DNA of 64,000 bases from Psychroserpens sp041224425 (GCF_041224425.1 NZ_JBGFGL010000085.1:310001-374000); one strand, 5' to 3'. Positions 8,988-17,316 are shown, numbered from the stretch's first letter. The notes: generated by a model not told the origin, from the sequence alone. Translations and numbers: made by a program.

Positions 8988-9893
8988 ATGCTTTCTCGCA
9001 GACAAAAACTTATCATGCTGAAATTTTTCAGTATGTTTTCAGTTGTGCGTGGTTATAACATATTGGTCATTGTCATTGCCCAATATTTAACATCAGTATA
9101 TATTTTAGCTCACGACAAAGCCTTAAAAGCGGTTTTGTTCGATCTAAATTTGTTCATGTTGGTTTTGGCTTCAGCAGCCACCATAGCCGCAGGTTACATC
9201 ATCAATAATTTTTACGATTCTGAAAAAGACTTGATCAATCGTCCATATAAATCTAAAATAGATCGGTTGGTGAGTCAAAACACGAAACTGTCCTTTTACT
9301 TTGTTTTGAATTTTTCAGCGGTCATCATGGCAAGTTATGTGTCGTTTAAAGCTGTGGTGTTTTTTTCCATTTATATCTTCGGAATATGGTTTTATTCCCA
9401 CAAACTCAAGAAACTTCCCTTTATTGGAAATTTAACGTCAGCTATATTGACCATCACCCCATTCTTTGCCATATTTCTATACTATAAGAATTTCGAAACG
9501 GTTATTTTTGTTCATGCTATCTTCTTGTTTTTAATGATTTCTATGCGTGAGCTCACAAAGGATTTAGAGAATATGAAAGGCGACTTGCTTTTAGGTTACC
9601 AAACAATACCAGTGGTTTATGGCGATAAGACTTCCAAAATTATGTTAACAGTTTTAATAGCCTTAACGGCTGTGCCAATGTACTTGCTATTGTTCCATTT
9701 TAACATTGGGCATATGGACCTATTCTTTTATTTATCTATTGTATTGTTATTGCTTTTCTTGATTATATTATGGAGAGCTAAGACAAAAACCCATTACCTC
9801 ATACTTCATAATATTTTGAAATTTATCATTCTAGCTGGTGTATTTAGTATTGTTTTACTGAATGTCAATGTGGTTTTGAATAGAATACATTAA
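8988..9893 (+). CDS. UbiA-family prenyltransferase
   Basis: Integral membrane prenyl transferase with about eight hydrophobic segments in 301 residues. The first Asp-rich Mg-diphosphate motif is NNFYDSEKD (73-81) followed by INRP; the second is around TKDLENMKGD. Flavobacterial homologues next to mvaD are commonly named geranylgeranylglycerol-phosphate geranylgeranyltransferase-like; the acceptor here is not evident (quinone, lipid or other). It lies 10 bases after the GHMP kinase and is probably co-transcribed, so it would use the isoprenoid made by its neighbours. Confidence 0.87.
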   Translation: MLSRRQKLIMLKFFSMFSVVRGYNILVIVIAQYLTSVYILAHDKALKAVLFDLNLFMLVLASAATIAAGYIINNFYDSEKDLINRPYKSKIDRLVSQNTKLSFYFVLNFSAVIMASYVSFKAVVFFSIYIFGIWFYSHKLKKLPFIGNLTSAILTITPFFAIFLYYKNFETVIFVHAIFLFLMISMRELTKDLENMKGDLLLGYQTIPVVYGDKTSKIMLTVLIALTAVPMYLLLFHFNIGHMDLFFYLSIVLLLLFLIILWRAKTKTHYLILHNILKFIILAGVFSIVLLNVNVVLNRIH

Positions 9894-9954
9894 ATTGTAT
9901 CGAACAAGTAATAGAATCTCAGTATATTAATACGATTTGTAAGTTGTATTGTAC

Positions 9955-9962
9955 TACATTTG
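9955..9962 (+). promoter_or_regulatory. -7 box (TACATTTG) before the pseudouridine-synthase-like gene
   Basis: An exact TAnnTTTG match, 14 bases before the ATG at 9977. A TTTG at 9936-9939 is only 15 bases upstream, shorter than usual, so only the -7 box is called. The same octamer occurs before the speA leader at 12482-12489. Confidence 0.5.
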
Positions 9963-9976
9963 CAAAAAATTAAATC

Positions 9977-10852
9977 ATGAGCAGACATCAAGGAGCAAAG
10001 GGAAAAGGAAGGTCTTCGGGTAGAGGACATGGGAAATCTGTCAATAAAGGAACAGGACGTGGTGGTGCTCAGGGCAAATCTAAGAGTTATGCTCGAGGAA
10101 ATGCTCCTGTGAAGAAAGCACCTCAAGTTTCAAAACCAAAAAATTCAGACGATATTCGACTAAACAAGTACATTGCCAATTCTGGTATTTGTTCACGTCG
10201 TGATGCTGATATGCATATCTCTATAGGGAATGTAACCGTAAATGGTAAAGTCGTTACTGAAATGGGTTATAAGGTGAAACTTGAAGATGAAGTGCGTTTT
10301 GATGGTGCTCGTATTGTTCCTGAAAAGAAAACCTATATTCTCCTTAATAAACCCAAAGGATTTGCTACAACAACCAGCAATAGTAAAGGCAGAACTGTTA
10401 TGGATTTAGTGGCAAATGCTACTAACGCTAGAGTAAAGCCAATTGGTCGATTGGGGAGAAATTCGCTAGGCTTGTTGCTTTTTACGAATGATGAAGATGT
10501 AGTCAAAAAGTTCACGAATTCTAAACGTGGTGTTGAACGATTGTTTGAAATTGAATTGGATAAGAATCTGAAGTTTGAAGATTTTGAAAAGATTCAAAAA
10601 GGGTTGAAAATTGATGGTAAATTAGTAGCTGTCGAAGCTATTAGCTATGTTGATGGTGCACCTAAAACACTTATTGGTTTAAAAATTAAAAACACAGGAA
10701 ATTCATTGATCCATACTATCTTTGAGCATCTAAATTACGATATCGTTCGTATTGATTGTGTTGCGATAGGACATTTGACCAAAAAAGATTTGCCAAGAGG
10801 ACACTGGAAACATCTTACTCAACAAGAGGTCAATACTTTGAAGATGTTGTAA
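9977..10852 (+). CDS. RsuA/RluB-family pseudouridine synthase homologue lacking the catalytic Asp
   Basis: 291 residues: a basic Gly/Arg/Lys-rich N-terminal tail (1-55), an S4 RNA-binding domain (about 58-115, with NKYIANSGICSRRDAD), then a pseudouridine-synthase fold with YILLNKPKG. The motif that is normally GRLDxxTxGLLLxTNDG reads GRLGRNSLGLLLFTND here, so the catalytic Asp is Gly160 (codon GGG at 10454-10456). The later NxxVRRMFExLG motif is also degraded (GNSLIHTIFEHLNYD). It is probably an RNA-binding protein that no longer makes pseudouridine, possibly a ribosome-assembly factor. The frame is intact, so it is not a pseudogene. Confidence 0.8.
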   Translation: MSRHQGAKGKGRSSGRGHGKSVNKGTGRGGAQGKSKSYARGNAPVKKAPQVSKPKNSDDIRLNKYIANSGICSRRDADMHISIGNVTVNGKVVTEMGYKVKLEDEVRFDGARIVPEKKTYILLNKPKGFATTTSNSKGRTVMDLVANATNARVKPIGRLGRNSLGLLLFTNDEDVVKKFTNSKRGVERLFEIELDKNLKFEDFEKIQKGLKIDGKLVAVEAISYVDGAPKTLIGLKIKNTGNSLIHTIFEHLNYDIVRIDCVAIGHLTKKDLPRGHWKHLTQQEVNTLKML

Positions 10853-10853
10853 G

Positions 10854-11873
10854 CTATTTGCTTACTTTTACTGTATAGGTAGCGATAAACTTATCGTTAA
10901 TACTTACATGAACATCAAAAAACCCCTTACTTTCAAATTTATATTGAAAACTTAAAATGCTGTTGTCTAAGTTAACTTGAGATGGCTTAACGGTTTCTGT
11001 GTTGAATCCGTTATAAATTTTCAGTTGTAAGGTTTTAGGATCAATAGCTTGCTTTAATTTATATTTAAAGTTAAGAATGCCATTCCTCGATATTTCGTGA
11101 TGCATTTGTTTTGGAGTAATGAGCGATTCAAGTGTTTTAAAAGCCGATCCATACAAAATAGGATTATTGATAAAGTCAGGAAAAGAAGGCTTTTTATCAG
11201 CTTCCAAAAGCATCCATTTCGTATCAACTGGGAAATGGGTTACAGCAAAAAACTCTGGTTCTGTAAAGAAAAGTCCATTATTGTAATCAAATTTGAATCC
11301 GTAATTTTTAGGATGGATAATGCCGCTTGCCCAAGTGGCATCACACAAATACCACTTACCGTTTAGCTTCACAGCATTCCAAGAATGGTTGGTTGATGAG
11401 TAATCGTCAATTGCTGTTGTACTGGTTCTTCCGAAGCCATTAATCATTCTACAATCGATATTGGCAAGTTTGGAAAGTTCGCTGATGATATAAGAATATC
11501 CAGAGCAAATGGTTCGTTTACGCTTTCTGAGCTTGTTAAAAAGACGTCCTTTAAATTTATCATTCCAATCTTTCAGCTCAAGGCTGTCGTCTTTATATTT
11601 TTCTCTTTTCCTTTTGTTTTTTAGATAGAGTCTGTAATCATTCGAAACATTTTGGCAAACCCATATATAAATAGCCCTAAAGCGCTCTACATCTGTATCT
11701 AGATTTGAGGTTAGTTTATGAACTAAATCAGGAAGATTTTTTAAGTTTTCACCTTCATGTATTTTAGCGATATTATCGGCTTTGGAAAAATCAATATGAT
11801 CAAAGTCGGATACTTGGCTATATCCAAAATGAACAACCAATAGTAGGATGACTAAGCACCTAAACGATTTCAT
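10854..11873 (-). CDS. Exported transglutaminase-like domain protein
   Basis: 339 residues with a signal peptide (LVILLLVVHFGYSQ) and a transglutaminase-like cysteine protease fold. The triad is visible as Cys123 (TICSGYSY), His163 (TNHSWNAV) and Asp178 (LCDATWASG). The region between signal peptide and triad is rich in Lys/Arg. It probably acts in the periplasm as a peptidase or amide hydrolase; the substrate is unknown. It starts directly after the stop of the upstream gene with no gap, so the two form an operon. It converges on the pseudouridine-synthase homologue with one base between the stops. Confidence 0.82.
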   Translation of the reverse strand: MKSFRCLVILLLVVHFGYSQVSDFDHIDFSKADNIAKIHEGENLKNLPDLVHKLTSNLDTDVERFRAIYIWVCQNVSNDYRLYLKNKRKREKYKDDSLELKDWNDKFKGRLFNKLRKRKRTICSGYSYIISELSKLANIDCRMINGFGRTSTTAIDDYSSTNHSWNAVKLNGKWYLCDATWASGIIHPKNYGFKFDYNNGLFFTEPEFFAVTHFPVDTKWMLLEADKKPSFPDFINNPILYGSAFKTLESLITPKQMHHEISRNGILNFKYKLKQAIDPKTLQLKIYNGFNTETVKPSQVNLDNSILSFQYKFESKGFFDVHVSINDKFIATYTVKVSK

Positions 11874-12293
11874 TTATCGAGACCGTTTTGATTTATAAGG
11901 TGTATCAACTGAAGGTGCACCAACGATATCGATGTGTTCAGAGGTCAGCTTTAGATCTATAAATGTGCTATTTTCGTTGATTTCAATACGTTGCGTTTTA
12001 TAACCTAGATAACTGAAGACCAATACATCACCTACTTTTAGCGGTGTAGGAAAAATAAAAGTCCCATCCATATCAGTTATGGCACCAGCCTTACTGCCTT
12101 CCAAAGCAATGTTGACACCAGTTAACGGACCATCTTCATCACTCACCATTCCCTTAACAGTAATGGTATTGCTTGATGAGGTATTCTGAGCCTGTAAGGG
12201 GTTGAGCCCCATTACAAGTGCAAATAAAAACATTAAAACAGTGAATCCTGAAATTCTTGATTTTTTCTGAAGTATTGTTGTTTGTGCTTTCAT
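11874..12293 (-). CDS. Short exported carboxypeptidase-regulatory-like domain protein
   Basis: 139 residues: a signal peptide ending LNPLQAQ and a single CarboxypepD_reg/CNA-B-like beta-sandwich (TVKGMVSDEDGPLTGVNI, then GDVLVFSYLGYKTQRI), the same fold that forms the N-terminal extension of SusC-type TonB receptors. There is no plug or barrel after it, and it ends in a basic tail. It may be a stand-alone periplasmic or surface module working with the transglutaminase encoded immediately downstream. I see no frameshifted receptor remnant. Confidence 0.75.
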   Translation of the reverse strand: MKAQTTILQKKSRISGFTVLMFLFALVMGLNPLQAQNTSSSNTITVKGMVSDEDGPLTGVNIALEGSKAGAITDMDGTFIFPTPLKVGDVLVFSYLGYKTQRIEINENSTFIDLKLTSEHIDIVGAPSVDTPYKSKRSR

Positions 12294-12315
12294 AACGATT
12301 TGATTTTGTTTTCAC

Positions 12316-12323
12316 CAAAACTA
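12316..12323 (-). promoter_or_regulatory. -7 box for the carboxypeptidase-regulatory/transglutaminase pair
   Basis: On the minus strand this reads TAGTTTTG, a TAnnTTTG match 22 bases upstream of the ATG at 12293. No well-placed TTG was found behind it. Confidence 0.45.
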
Positions 12324-12460
12324 CGATTCCGTTTAAAAACTTTAAATATAACTTTAGTTAATCTTATAGGACGTTTAGTGAAAGCTCATTTTCAATGAGT
12401 CATCTATTTTAATGGAATTGAAAATGAGATCAATTTTTTTTAAAAATAATACAAAAAAGC

Positions 12461-12489
12461 TTTGTGTGTCAAAAAATAAATTACATTTG
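12461..12489 (+). promoter_or_regulatory. Promoter for the speA leader transcript
   Basis: TTTG at 12461-12464, a 17-base spacer, and TACATTTG at 12482-12489. Transcription would start near 12496, giving a leader of about 330 bases before speA, far longer than the other leaders in this window. Confidence 0.6.
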
Positions 12490-12495
12490 CGCCGC

Positions 12496-12827
12496 TTTTT
12501 CATATATTTAAGAGCAATTTATTTAGCTGAACAAATTGAAACGTGTTTTTATGTTCGGGCTTTTGAAAGTTAGGAAGTCAAATTCAAAAGCAGCTTACAA
12601 GGTAAGTAACCGAATTTTAGAGCTAACTTCCGCTTATTTTCTTCTGATGAGCCAACATTTGTTTGGTTTCATTCCTACCACAGAACCTCAAATGCAAATT
12701 TGATGTCTCATGTTTTTTGTAATTTATACCTTTTCACTTTAATTATGCTGAAACAAGTATATTAATTATGTTGGCTTAACATCCATTTAATTTTAGCCAA
12801 CTATATTTAACTTTTTAAAAAACATTA
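12496..12827 (+). promoter_or_regulatory. Structured 5' leader of the polyamine operon (candidate attenuator)
   Basis: This is most of the only gene-free stretch above 300 bases (12294-12827). Seen directly: a 9-bp stem GCTTTTGAA (12559-12567) with TTCAAAAGC (12583-12591); a GGAAGT in its loop (12573-12578) complementary to ACTTCC (12626-12631), a possible pseudoknot; and a three-part competing set. AGCCAACAT (12650-12658) pairs perfectly with ATGTTGGCT (12768-12776), which can instead pair with AGCCAAC (12795-12801) just before speA. I do not recognise it as a known riboswitch class. Control by arginine, a polyamine or leader-ORF translation is inference. Confidence 0.45.
12551..12703 (+). 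CDS. Possible 50-codon leader ORF before speA
   Basis: ATG at 12551 to TGA at 12701-12703. It encodes 50 residues beginning MFGLLKVRKS and ending EPQMQI, with a hydrophobic middle (AYFLLMSQHLFGF). It lies about 55 bases after the predicted transcription start. Codons 34-36 (AGC CAA CAT) are exactly the first pairing element of the leader, so a translating ribosome would cover it. There is no ribosome-binding site, only two Arg codons, and codon use is not clearly coding. It may be a real small protein, a regulatory leader peptide, or chance. Confidence 0.3.
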   Translation: MFGLLKVRKSNSKAAYKVSNRILELTSAYFLLMSQHLFGFIPTTEPQMQI

Positions 12828-14231
12828 ATGAAGACAAAATACATCGATTTGGTTAATCAAACATTTGATTTTCCACAATCAGAATTTAAACTTGAAAACA
12901 AAACCTTAGAATTTCATGATGTCGACCTTATGCAATTGGTTGAGGAATATGGAGCACCATTGAAATTCACCTATTTACCACAAATCTCCAACAATATCAT
13001 TCGTGCCAAACAATGGTTTTCAAATGCTATTGAAAAGTATGATTATAAAGGGCGATATCATTATTGCTATTGTACTAAAAGCTCACATTTTAAGCACGTA
13101 TTGGATGAAGCTTTAAAAAACAATATTCATATTGAGACCTCTTCGGCTTTTGATATTGACATCGTAGAGCGTTTGAAAGCCGATGGAAAAATCACAGATG
13201 AAACCTTTGTAATAAGTAATGGCTTTAAGCGTGCACAATATGTTACCAATATCGCTAGACTGATTAATAATGGGCACAAAAACGCCATTCCTATTATTGA
13301 TAATTATGAGGAATTGGATTTGTTGTCGGCTGAAATCAACACCAATTTTAATGTAGGTATTCGTATTGCTTCTGAAGAAGAACCGAAATTTGAATTCTAC
13401 ACCTCCAGGTTGGGAATAGGTTATAAGAATATTGTTCCATTCTACAAAAATCAAATTCAAGGCAATGACAAAGTGAACCTTAAAATGCTTCACTTTTTTA
13501 TCAATACAGGGATTAGAGACAATGCTTATTATTGGAACGAATTAACGAAGTGTCTTAAAGTATATACCAGTTTGAAGAAGGTATGTCCTACTTTGGATAG
13601 CTTGAATATTGGTGGTGGATTTCCTATTAAAAATTCATTGGCTTTTGATTTTGACTACGAATATATGGTAGATGAAATTGTGAATCAAATCAACTTGGTT
13701 TGTAAGGAAGAAGAGGTTGACGTACCACATATTTTTACCGAATTTGGAAGTTTTACAGTTGGGGAAAGTGGAGGTGCAATCTATGAGGTATTGTATCAAA
13801 AGCAACAAAACGATCGTGAAAAATGGAACATGATTAATTCATCTTTTATCACAACCTTGCCTGATACTTGGGCCATCAATAAGCGCTTTATCATGCTGCC
13901 AATCAATAGATGGTACGATTCTTATGAGCGCGTACTTTTAGGTGGACTAACTTGTGATAGTGATGATTATTACAATAGTGAGCAGCACATGAACGCGATT
14001 TATCTTCCGAAGTACAACAAAGAAAAACCATTGTACATTGGCTTCTTTAATACTGGAGCCTATCAAGAAACCATTGGTGGCTTTGGAGGTTTGCAACACT
14101 GCTTGATTCCATCACCAAAACATATTTTAATCAATAGAGATAACGATGGGAATTTGACCACCGAAGTTTTTAGCGAACAACAAAAGAGTGAAGACTTACT
14201 TAAAATTTTAGGATATAACAACACAAATTAA
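12828..14231 (+). CDS. speA: Biosynthetic arginine decarboxylase (short form)
   Basis: PLP-dependent fold-III decarboxylase converting arginine to agmatine, the first step of polyamine synthesis. 467 residues, the shorter form seen in Bacteroidetes rather than the ~630-residue proteobacterial enzyme. The PLP lysine is Lys84 in YCYCTKSSHF; the glycine-rich phosphate-binding loop is in NIGGGFPIK (about 262-270); the C-terminal barrel domain follows. The next gene, a ureohydrolase, starts 47 bases downstream. The long leader suggests post-initiation control. Confidence 0.9.
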   Translation: MKTKYIDLVNQTFDFPQSEFKLENKTLEFHDVDLMQLVEEYGAPLKFTYLPQISNNIIRAKQWFSNAIEKYDYKGRYHYCYCTKSSHFKHVLDEALKNNIHIETSSAFDIDIVERLKADGKITDETFVISNGFKRAQYVTNIARLINNGHKNAIPIIDNYEELDLLSAEINTNFNVGIRIASEEEPKFEFYTSRLGIGYKNIVPFYKNQIQGNDKVNLKMLHFFINTGIRDNAYYWNELTKCLKVYTSLKKVCPTLDSLNIGGGFPIKNSLAFDFDYEYMVDEIVNQINLVCKEEEVDVPHIFTEFGSFTVGESGGAIYEVLYQKQQNDREKWNMINSSFITTLPDTWAINKRFIMLPINRWYDSYERVLLGGLTCDSDDYYNSEQHMNAIYLPKYNKEKPLYIGFFNTGAYQETIGGFGGLQHCLIPSPKHILINRDNDGNLTTEVFSEQQKSEDLLKILGYNNTN

Positions 14232-14278
14232 AAAACAACTAAATAAATAGTTGATTAAAAAAAATAAGAATTAAAATA

Positions 14279-15220
14279 ATGAAACATAAAAATTACGCTG
14301 GAATTGAAGATGAATATTCAAAATTGGAATCTTCAAAAATTGTATTGATCCCTGTACCATATGATGGCACCAGCACATGGCAAAAAGGAGCAGATAAAGG
14401 TCCGCAAGCCTTTTTGCACGCTTCAGAGAATATGGAGCTTTACGATATTGAAACAGAAACAGAAGTTTATAAGCATGGTGTTTACCTTTCTGAACCTGTT
14501 ACTGAAAATGCTTCTCCTGAAGCTATGGTTGATGCGGTTCATAAAGTTGTGAAGTCATACATCAAAAAAAATAAGTTCGTAACTATTTTCGGAGGAGAGC
14601 ATTCTATTTCCATCGGAACGATTAGAGCGTTTAATGAGAGTTTCAACAACCTTACGGTTTTACAACTTGATGCACATGCCGATTTGAGGCAAACTTATGA
14701 AGGCAGCAAATGCAATCACGCATGTGCACTTTATGAGGCAAGCCAGAACACCAATTTAATTCAAGTTGGCATACGCAGTATGGATGTTATAGAGACAACA
14801 GTGATGGATAATGATAAGACTTATTTTGCACATGAAATGGCTGTTGATGATAACTGGATGGATTCTGCACTAGATCAAATGACCAATAATGTTTTCATTA
14901 CTATTGATTTAGATGTTTTTGATCCATCAATTCTACCATCTACAGGAACTCCAGAGCCAGGAGGACTACTTTGGTATGAAACCTTGGATTTCTTGAAGCA
15001 GGTTTTTGAGGAAAAAAACGTCGTTGGATTTGATATCGTAGAACTATGTCCGAATCCTAATGAAAAATCATCAGATTTTTTAGCGGCTAAATTATATTAT
15101 AAACTCCTGACGTATAAGTTTTTAAATGAAGAGGCAGATGATGATTATGTGAACAATTTTGAAGACATGACTTCAAGTAACAATAAATTTTCTAAATTTA
15201 GTGAAGACGATGACATCTAA
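14279..15220 (+). CDS. speB: Agmatinase-type ureohydrolase
   Basis: 313-residue arginase/agmatinase-family enzyme, expected to hydrolyse agmatine to putrescine and urea in the cytoplasm. The binuclear Mn ligands are all present: His108 (GGEHSIS), Asp131/His133/Asp135 (LDAHADLR), and Asp210/Asp212 (TIDLDVFDPS). Direct linkage behind arginine decarboxylase supports agmatine as substrate. An acidic ~25-residue C-terminal tail extends beyond the fold and overlaps the start of the next gene. Confidence 0.9.
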   Translation: MKHKNYAGIEDEYSKLESSKIVLIPVPYDGTSTWQKGADKGPQAFLHASENMELYDIETETEVYKHGVYLSEPVTENASPEAMVDAVHKVVKSYIKKNKFVTIFGGEHSISIGTIRAFNESFNNLTVLQLDAHADLRQTYEGSKCNHACALYEASQNTNLIQVGIRSMDVIETTVMDNDKTYFAHEMAVDDNWMDSALDQMTNNVFITIDLDVFDPSILPSTGTPEPGGLLWYETLDFLKQVFEEKNVVGFDIVELCPNPNEKSSDFLAAKLYYKLLTYKFLNEEADDDYVNNFEDMTSSNNKFSKFSEDDDI

Positions 15221-16184
15221 AGGACACATATCACAGTTTATTGAAAAATACTATCTACACTTCAATGCTGCTGCATTGGTAGATGCAGCTAAAGCGTATG
15301 AAGATCAGTTGAATTCAGGAGCTAAGATGCTGGTTTCTCTTGCAGGAGCTATGAGTACAGCAGAGTTGGGAAAGATTTTCGCTGAGATGATTCGAAAAGA
15401 TAAAGTTCATATTGTATCTTGTACAGGTGCAAATCTTGAAGAAGATATTATGAATTTGGTAGCGCATTCACATTATAAGCGTGTACCAAATTATCGTGAT
15501 TTGACGCCTCAAGAGGAATGGGATTTATTGGAAAAAGGGCTCAACCGTGTTACCGATACCTGTATTCCAGAAGAAGAGGCCTTCCGAAGAATACAAGAGC
15601 ATATCGTTAAAATTTGGAAAGATGCTGAAGCAAAGGGAGAGCGTTATTTGCCTCATGAGTACATGTATAAATTGTTGTTGTCTGGTGTTTTGGAAGAATA
15701 CTATGAAATCGATTTGAAAGATTCCTGGATGTATGCCGCAGCAGAAAAAAACCTTCCTATTGTTTGTCCTGGTTGGGAAGACAGTACGATGGGTAATATT
15801 TTTGCCAGTTATGTGCTTAAGGGTGAGTTGAAAGCAAGCACTATGAAGTCTGGAATTGAGTATATGACCTTTTTAGCTGACTGGTATACTGATAATTCAC
15901 AAAAAGGCATTGGGTTTTTTCAAATTGGAGGAGGAATTGCTGGTGATTTCCCAATTTGTGTTGTACCTATGTTATATCAAGATATGGAACGAACAGATAC
16001 GCCATTTTGGAGTTATTTTTGTCAGATAAGCGATTCAACTACAAGTTATGGTTCGTACTCTGGAGCTGTTCCAAACGAAAAAATTACTTGGGGGAAATTA
16101 GATATTAATACACCAAAATTTATAATAGAAAGTGATGCCACAATTGTTGCGCCTCTCATTTTTGCCTACCTATTAGACTATTAA
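15210..16184 (+). CDS. Deoxyhypusine-synthase family protein without the catalytic Lys
   Basis: 324 residues from the ATG at 15210 (a GTG at 15201 is in frame), overlapping the ureohydrolase by 11 bases. The fold is DHS: SLAGAMSTAELGK, SCTGANLEEDIMN and a C-terminal SGAVPNEKITWGKL that aligns with SGARPDEAVSWGKI of the human enzyme. The catalytic-lysine motif GGGVVKHH is replaced by GGGIAGDF, so the Lys that forms the covalent imine intermediate is Gly245 (15942-15944). Bacteria have no eIF5A, so a role in polyamine chemistry is likely, as in DHS-derived homospermidine synthases, but those keep the Lys. The product is uncertain. Confidence 0.85.
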   Translation: MTSKGHISQFIEKYYLHFNAAALVDAAKAYEDQLNSGAKMLVSLAGAMSTAELGKIFAEMIRKDKVHIVSCTGANLEEDIMNLVAHSHYKRVPNYRDLTPQEEWDLLEKGLNRVTDTCIPEEEAFRRIQEHIVKIWKDAEAKGERYLPHEYMYKLLLSGVLEEYYEIDLKDSWMYAAAEKNLPIVCPGWEDSTMGNIFASYVLKGELKASTMKSGIEYMTFLADWYTDNSQKGIGFFQIGGGIAGDFPICVVPMLYQDMERTDTPFWSYFCQISDSTTSYGSYSGAVPNEKITWGKLDINTPKFIIESDATIVAPLIFAYLLDY

Positions 16185-16186
16185 TT

Positions 16187-16507
16187 ATGAACAAAAGAGA
16201 TAATCTTAAACGTGTCATTGTTGACTTTAAAAAACTAACACCAGAAATCTTGGCCTTATTGGTCGAAAAGTATCCTGATGGTTACGATGATGATCACATC
16301 ATTTCATTTCGGAATGCCAATAATGAAATCGTTGAAGCTGTTGAAGTAACCACAGAAGACACCAAGTACCTCGTAAAAGTGAGTACCAAATTGTCTGTAA
16401 CCATGGAGAATTATGATGAAGATGATTATGAAGACTTCGATAGTGACGATCCAGATGCAGTTCAAGAACCAGAACTTACTGACGAGGAAGATTCTGAAGA
16501 CGAGTGA
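16187..16507 (+). CDS. Small acidic protein of unknown function in the polyamine operon
   Basis: 106 residues: a compact N-terminal part (about 1-70, VIVDFKKLTPEILALLVEKYPDGY) and a C-terminal tail of almost only Asp/Glu (about 77-106). No signal peptide and no family that I recognise. It starts 2 bases after the DHS-like gene and its stop overlaps the next start (TGATG), so translation is coupled. The tail could bind polyamines or basic partners; that is only a guess from charge and context. Confidence 0.72.
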   Translation: MNKRDNLKRVIVDFKKLTPEILALLVEKYPDGYDDDHIISFRNANNEIVEAVEVTTEDTKYLVKVSTKLSVTMENYDEDDYEDFDSDDPDAVQEPELTDEEDSEDE

Positions 16508-17280
16508 TGTACAAGGTTTTGGCATATCAGGTTGCCAATGCTATTCAGGTTAACGAAGCAAGGCAGGAACTCAATTGGTCACTCCTGTTTCAGGATAGTG
16601 ACGAGTTGTTTTATGAATATTCATCTCACAAATACATTTACATTTTTCAATATGGAATGATAAGTTTCTTCAACTTAAGTGCTGAGGAAATCGAGTCTGC
16701 TGTTACTGAAATATATAAGTTCAGCAAGCAAAATCTAACAGAAAAAATTTCTGAAGTTGTAGACATCAGTATTGAAAAAGACGCTAAAGTAGAGTTCGAC
16801 AAGGTGGTTCTTCCAGAAATCAATGCAGAAATGATACGATTGGTGATGCTCAATGCTTCACAATCGGTTGCTTTAACGAGATATTCTGAAATTACCGAAG
16901 CGCTACTTATTGAAACCAATGAACACACTAAATACTTAGAAAACAAGGGTCGATTGGATATTTCCGGACAAAAATTAAAGCGATTTATTGGCAAAACCCT
17001 TAACATTAAAAATAAAATTTCGGAAAACCTATACATTTTTGATTCACCAGATATTGTGTGGGAAGATGAAACTTTAAACAAGCTCAATTCAGAACTTAAG
17101 CAAACTTTCGATTTAAAAGATCGTTACCGCTTAATTCATGATCGTGTTGATATTATTAAGGAGAATCTAGAGCTTTTTAAAGATATTATGGATCATAAGG
17201 AAAGCAGTAAATTGGAATGGATTATCATTATCTTAATTTTAGTTGAGGTAGTTGATATGTTTATCTTAAAATTGTTGTAA
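16507..17280 (+). CDS. RMD1/YagE (DUF155) family membrane-anchored protein
   Basis: 257 residues from the ATG at 16507 (GTG at 16504 is in frame). DUF155 traits: YIYIFQYGMISFFN near the N-terminus, SQSVALTRYSE in the middle, PDIVWED, then a coiled-coil-like stretch and a single C-terminal membrane helix (LEWIIIILILVEVVDMFIL). The yeast relatives (Rmd1/Rmd8) are organelle proteins with poorly defined roles. It is the fifth gene of the polyamine operon. Function unknown. Confidence 0.8.
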   Translation: MYKVLAYQVANAIQVNEARQELNWSLLFQDSDELFYEYSSHKYIYIFQYGMISFFNLSAEEIESAVTEIYKFSKQNLTEKISEVVDISIEKDAKVEFDKVVLPEINAEMIRLVMLNASQSVALTRYSEITEALLIETNEHTKYLENKGRLDISGQKLKRFIGKTLNIKNKISENLYIFDSPDIVWEDETLNKLNSELKQTFDLKDRYRLIHDRVDIIKENLELFKDIMDHKESSKLEWIIIILILVEVVDMFILKLL

Positions 17281-17316
17281 ATTTAATTATATCAACACTC
17301 AATAATCTTAAAAATT

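Noticed and set aside
11874..12293. Remnant of a broken SusC-type receptor
   Set aside because: The short protein has its own signal peptide and stop, and no plug or barrel sequence follows in any frame.
12644..12675. A CTGATGAG sequence in the speA leader resembling a hammerhead ribozyme core
   Set aside because: No GAAA core strand follows the short CCAA/TTGG stem, so the catalytic core is incomplete.
14236..14253. Hairpin CAACTA/TAGTTG between speA and the agmatinase gene as a terminator
   Set aside because: The stem is only six A/T-rich pairs and is followed by A rather than T on the coding strand.
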